This document shows positions 12,391-14,672 of a stretch of DNA of 14,672 bases, one piece after another. The number at the start of each line of letters is the position of its first letter. Position 1 is the stretch's first letter. The notes beneath the pieces were generated by a model that did not search any database, was not told the DNA's origin, and worked only from the letters and a program-made list of their open reading frames with translations. The position numbers and the translations under genes are program-made. Source of the DNA: Planctomycetales bacterium (GTDB taxonomy: Bacteria > Planctomycetota > SBBH01); contig SBBH01000222.1 of NCBI GenBank assembly GCA_005239795.1, positions 1 to 14,672 on the forward strand. The letters are read 5' to 3'.

Positions 12391-13493
12391 AGATCGCCTT
12401 GGCGGATCTGGTCTGGGGCGGCGCTTCCTCCCTGGAGAGGCGCTGGTCCGGATGGGGCGTGGCCCGGGGGGTTTTGCGCGGGGTCGCCGGAGGGGCGGCG
12501 CTCCTCTATCGCGCCGGATTGTTTGTGCGCGAGCGGGCCTACCGGCGATGGCCGCACTGGGCCCGGCATCTTCCCTGCCCCGTCATTTCGATCGGGAATC
12601 TCACCGTGGGAGGGACAGGGAAGACCCCCGCAGTCGAATGGCTCTGCCGGGAGCTCGTGGCGTTGGGCAAACGTCCCTTGATCGTCAGCCGCGGCTACGG
12701 CCGGCGCGACGAGCTCCAGAACGAGGAGGCGATTCTGCTGGCGGAGGCCCTTCCGAAAGTACCCCATCGCCAAGATGCCAACCGTTTCCGCGCGGCAATG
12801 GAAGGGATCCGCGAACACTCGCCCGACTGCGTGGTCTTAGATGACGCCTTCCAGCATTGGGGGGTGCACCGTGACCTCGACATTGTGCTCGTCGACAGCT
12901 TGGACCCTTTTGGCGGGGAGCACCTTCTGCCGCGCGGAAAACTGCGCGAGCCGCTCTCAGCCCTGGCGCGGGCCCAGGCGGTCATCCTGACCCGTTCCGA
13001 CGCAGTGTTGCCGCGCGTCTTGGACGGGATCATGGATAGGGTCGCTTTCTACACGACCTCCAGCCTCGTATGCGCGGTCCACAGGCCGGTGAAGCTCTGC
13101 ACGCCGGCGGGGGACGAGGTGGGGCCGCCGGAGAAGCTTGCCGGCCAGAAGGTGTTCTTGGCGAGCGGCATCGGCCATCCCGCGGCGTTCCGCCGGACGG
13201 CCGAGTCGCTCGGGGCGGTCGTCGTCGGCGAACGGATCTATCCAGACCATTACCGCTACCGTTCGCGGGACCTGGACCGGATCCGCCAGGAAGCCGGGCG
13301 CGCTGACGCCCAGGTGATCCTGACTACAGAGAAGGATGCCGTCAAAATCCGTTTTCTTACCGACCGCGGGGGGATCCCGATCTGGGTTTTGGGGGTGCGA
13401 TTCGAGATCGTCAAGGGGCAGATCGACGAGCTTTGGGCAAAGATCCGGTCGGTGGTCGGGGGGGGGCATGGCACGCCGGATCCTCGCGCGTGA
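12387..13493 (+). CDS. lpxK: Tetraacyldisaccharide 4'-kinase LpxK
   Basis: A 368-residue inner-membrane-associated kinase that phosphorylates the 4' position of the lipid A disaccharide. An N-terminal hydrophobic/amphipathic region (about 27-48) is followed by ISIGNLTVGGTGKTP, whose Walker A loop is at 70-80. RGYGRR, the DDAFQHWGVHRDLDIVLVD segment and GEHLLPRGKLREPLSALARA match the family; the usual DDGFQH reads DDAFQH. ILTTEKDAVKIR near the C-terminus is also typical. The start overlaps the ffh stop by 4 nt, and the gene overlaps the following acyltransferase by 26 nt. A run of nine G at 13458-13466 lies near its end, a place where slippage would alter the C-terminus. Confidence 0.95.
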   Translation: MKIALADLVWGGASSLERRWSGWGVARGVLRGVAGGAALLYRAGLFVRERAYRRWPHWARHLPCPVISIGNLTVGGTGKTPAVEWLCRELVALGKRPLIVSRGYGRRDELQNEEAILLAEALPKVPHRQDANRFRAAMEGIREHSPDCVVLDDAFQHWGVHRDLDIVLVDSLDPFGGEHLLPRGKLREPLSALARAQAVILTRSDAVLPRVLDGIMDRVAFYTTSSLVCAVHRPVKLCTPAGDEVGPPEKLAGQKVFLASGIGHPAAFRRTAESLGAVVVGERIYPDHYRYRSRDLDRIRQEAGRADAQVILTTEKDAVKIRFLTDRGGIPIWVLGVRFEIVKGQIDELWAKIRSVVGGGHGTPDPRA

Positions 13494-14418
13494 CGCCGCG
13501 GAGTTCGCCGCGGCGGTCTTGGTCGAGTGGGTCGCGAACTGCCTGACCGAACGTGCGGCCGAGGTGCTCGCGCGCGGATTGGGGCGAATGATTTTCAACC
13601 GGAAGCATTACCCCGCGCGCGCCCGGGCGCATCTGCGCCTGGCGTTTCCGCGGTGGCCGGAGGCCAAGATTGATCTCTGCGTCCGGCGGTGCTTCGAAAA
13701 CGCCGCGCTCGTGCCCGTGGAATCATTCCGGCTTCTTCGGCGCTTGAAGGACCCCGATGAATTTAAGCGACGGGTCGCATTGGAGGCCGATCCCGCGGCG
13801 TGGGGGGCCGTCTCCTCCGGGAAAGGCGCGATCCTTGTGACGGCGCACCTGGGGAACTGGGAGCTGGCCGCGACGATGCTCACCCATCAGGGGATCTCCT
13901 TGATGTCCGTGGCGCGTCCTCAGGAGAACCGCTTCCTCTATCGGCGGATCCAGCGGTGGCGGCGGCGTTTGGGACAACGCGTCGTCGACAAGCAGGGGGC
14001 GCTTTTCACTCTGGCGCGCCACCTCGCGCGCGGGGGAAACGTCGCGCTCATTGTGGACCAGGACGCGCGCCGCGAGGGGATCTTCGTGCCGTTTTTCGGC
14101 CGGCTCTGCTCGACCTACGACAGCGCGGCGGCCCTGGCGCTGCGCTTTGGCCGGCCGATCATCCCGGCGTTTTTTGTGCGCCGCGACGGAGGGGGATTTG
14201 TCGCGGTGTTGGCCCCTCCCGTGCCGATCGACGGCCTTCCGGCCGACAAGGCCGAGGCCCGCCGGGAGCTCACCGCCCGCATGAACGGCGAGATCGAGCG
14301 TTTCGTCCGGGCGCATCCGGACCAGTGGATCTGGCACTACCGGCGGTGGAAGACGCGCCCTCTGGAGAAAATCCCAAACCCCAAATCCCAAATCCCAAAC
14401 AATTTCGGAAACACGTAG
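13468..14418 (+). CDS. Lipid A biosynthesis late acyltransferase (LpxL/HtrB family)
   Basis: A 316-residue acyltransferase that adds a secondary acyl chain to lipid A at the inner membrane. The catalytic H-x4-E motif is H127-LGNW-E132 in TAHLGNWE. It is followed by an IVDQDA segment and STYDSAAALALRFGRPIIPAFFVRR, and by the family-typical end WHYRRWKTRP. Whether it is LpxL- or LpxM-like cannot be told. The ATG at 13468 lies just after a G9 run, which may serve as ribosome site, inside the end of lpxK. After WKTRPLEK the frame runs into four heptamer repeats (14371-14398), so the last about 15 residues (IPNPKSQIPNNFGNT) are repeat-derived and unlikely to be conserved. A single base separates it from the next start. 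Confidence 0.9.
   Translation: MARRILARDAAEFAAAVLVEWVANCLTERAAEVLARGLGRMIFNRKHYPARARAHLRLAFPRWPEAKIDLCVRRCFENAALVPVESFRLLRRLKDPDEFKRRVALEADPAAWGAVSSGKGAILVTAHLGNWELAATMLTHQGISLMSVARPQENRFLYRRIQRWRRRLGQRVVDKQGALFTLARHLARGGNVALIVDQDARREGIFVPFFGRLCSTYDSAAALALRFGRPIIPAFFVRRDGGGFVAVLAPPVPIDGLPADKAEARRELTARMNGEIERFVRAHPDQWIWHYRRWKTRPLEKIPNPKSQIPNNFGNT
14371..14398 (+). repeat. Four tandem heptamers ATCCCAA inside the acyltransferase 3' end
   Basis: ATCCCAA, ACCCCAA, ATCCCAA and ATCCCAA follow in exact 7-nt register. A 7-nt unit in a coding frame gives a 7-residue cycle over three units, here read as the proline/asparagine-rich tail. It lies just past the conserved end of the enzyme. Confidence 0.8.
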
Positions 14419-14419
14419 A

Positions 14420-14672
14420 ATGTTTCCCATGCCTGTTGCGTCGGAGAAACGATCTCTGAGCCCGGTCGACATCCTGAAGAACAAACGGCGTCCCCTCCTC
14501 CTGACGGTGGGGGACCTGATGCTCGACCGCTATGTTTGGGGGGACGTGAGTCGCATCTCGCCAGAGGCCCCGATCCAAGTCCTGCATGTCCAGCGCGAAG
14601 AGGAACGGCTGGGCGGCGCCGCCAATGTTGTCCGGAACGTCGTGGCCATGGGGGGGAGTGTCGTTCCCTGCG
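14420..14672 (+). CDS. hldE: D-glycero-beta-D-manno-heptose-7-phosphate kinase (HldE/RfaE1), 5' part
   Basis: The first 84 codons of a PfkB/ribokinase-family sugar kinase, cut by the window end. TVGDLMLDRYVWGDVSRISPEAP (split at residues 29-51) and EERLGGAANVVRNV (61-74) are the clear signature of the heptose kinase domain, which makes heptose 1,7-bisphosphate for the LPS inner core. Whether a C-terminal nucleotidyltransferase follows (HldE) or not (RfaE1) cannot be seen. Two in-frame starts are possible, ATG 14420 and ATG 14429; neither has a Shine-Dalgarno sequence. It begins 1 nt after the acyltransferase stop, so coupling is likely, and it extends the lipid A/LPS gene run started by lpxK. 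Confidence 0.92.
   Translation, partial: MFPMPVASEKRSLSPVDILKNKRRPLLLTVGDLMLDRYVWGDVSRISPEAPIQVLHVQREEERLGGAANVVRNVVAMGGSVVPC

Overview
The window is a GC-rich bacterial chromosome segment of ordinary housekeeping content, with two unusually structured spacers. The genes for lipid A (lpxK, a late acyltransferase), heptose synthesis (hldE/rfaE), diaminopimelate (lysA), a secretin and a flagellar rod-type protein point to a diderm, LPS-bearing, at least ancestrally flagellated organism. The rpmE-prfA-prmC-murA order, the PurN form (an SGAGRTL motif) and heptanucleotide repeats in the spacers suggest an uncultured candidate phylum of the Omnitrophota/Planctomycetota kind. This is a guess from memory of such genomes; no rRNA gene is present to settle it.

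Layout. 181-900 (+) is a FlgG-like flagellar rod/hook protein. It converges on a minus-strand operon running 4631 to 981: cpaB, cpaC (secretin), a TadB/TadC-like GspF-domain protein, and purN. Each pair overlaps by 4 nt (ATGA). From 4632 to 5402 there is a 771-nt divergent spacer with no convincing gene but four separate inverted-repeat structures. Then on the plus strand come lysA (5403-6692), a short C-terminally incomplete permuted papain-like protein (6689-7051), rpmE (7114-7344), a 277-nt structured spacer, prfA (7622-8713), prmC, murA, a low-complexity spacer, ffh, lpxK, a lipid A acyltransferase, and the first 84 codons of hldE/rfaE1, cut by the window end.

How the genes work together. 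prfA and prmC form a natural pair: PrmC methylates the GGQ glutamine of RF1. murA and lysA feed peptidoglycan synthesis, ffh inserts membrane proteins, and lpxK, the acyltransferase and hldE build lipid A and inner core. The minus-strand operon is a fragment of a Tad/Flp-type pilus or secretion locus carrying a purine biosynthesis gene at its end.

Most interesting. (1) The spacer before prfA has a 17-bp perfect inverted repeat, an intrinsic-terminator-like hairpin ending 12 nt before the prfA ATG, and an open frame that ends in UAG and is in frame with prfA with no other stop between. UAG is read by RF1, the product of prfA, so an RF1 autoregulatory device analogous in logic to the prfB frameshift is conceivable; it is unproven. 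(2) A 212-bp foldback element with perfect 16-bp ends lies in the lysA/cpaB spacer. (3) Three kinds of 7-nt repeats occur at gene borders, one of which has become the coding tail of the acyltransferase. (4) Several starts lack a Shine-Dalgarno sequence and have a -10-like hexamer 6-9 nt upstream, suggesting leaderless mRNAs. (5) An in-phase A AAA AAC heptamer lies at the end of cpaC.
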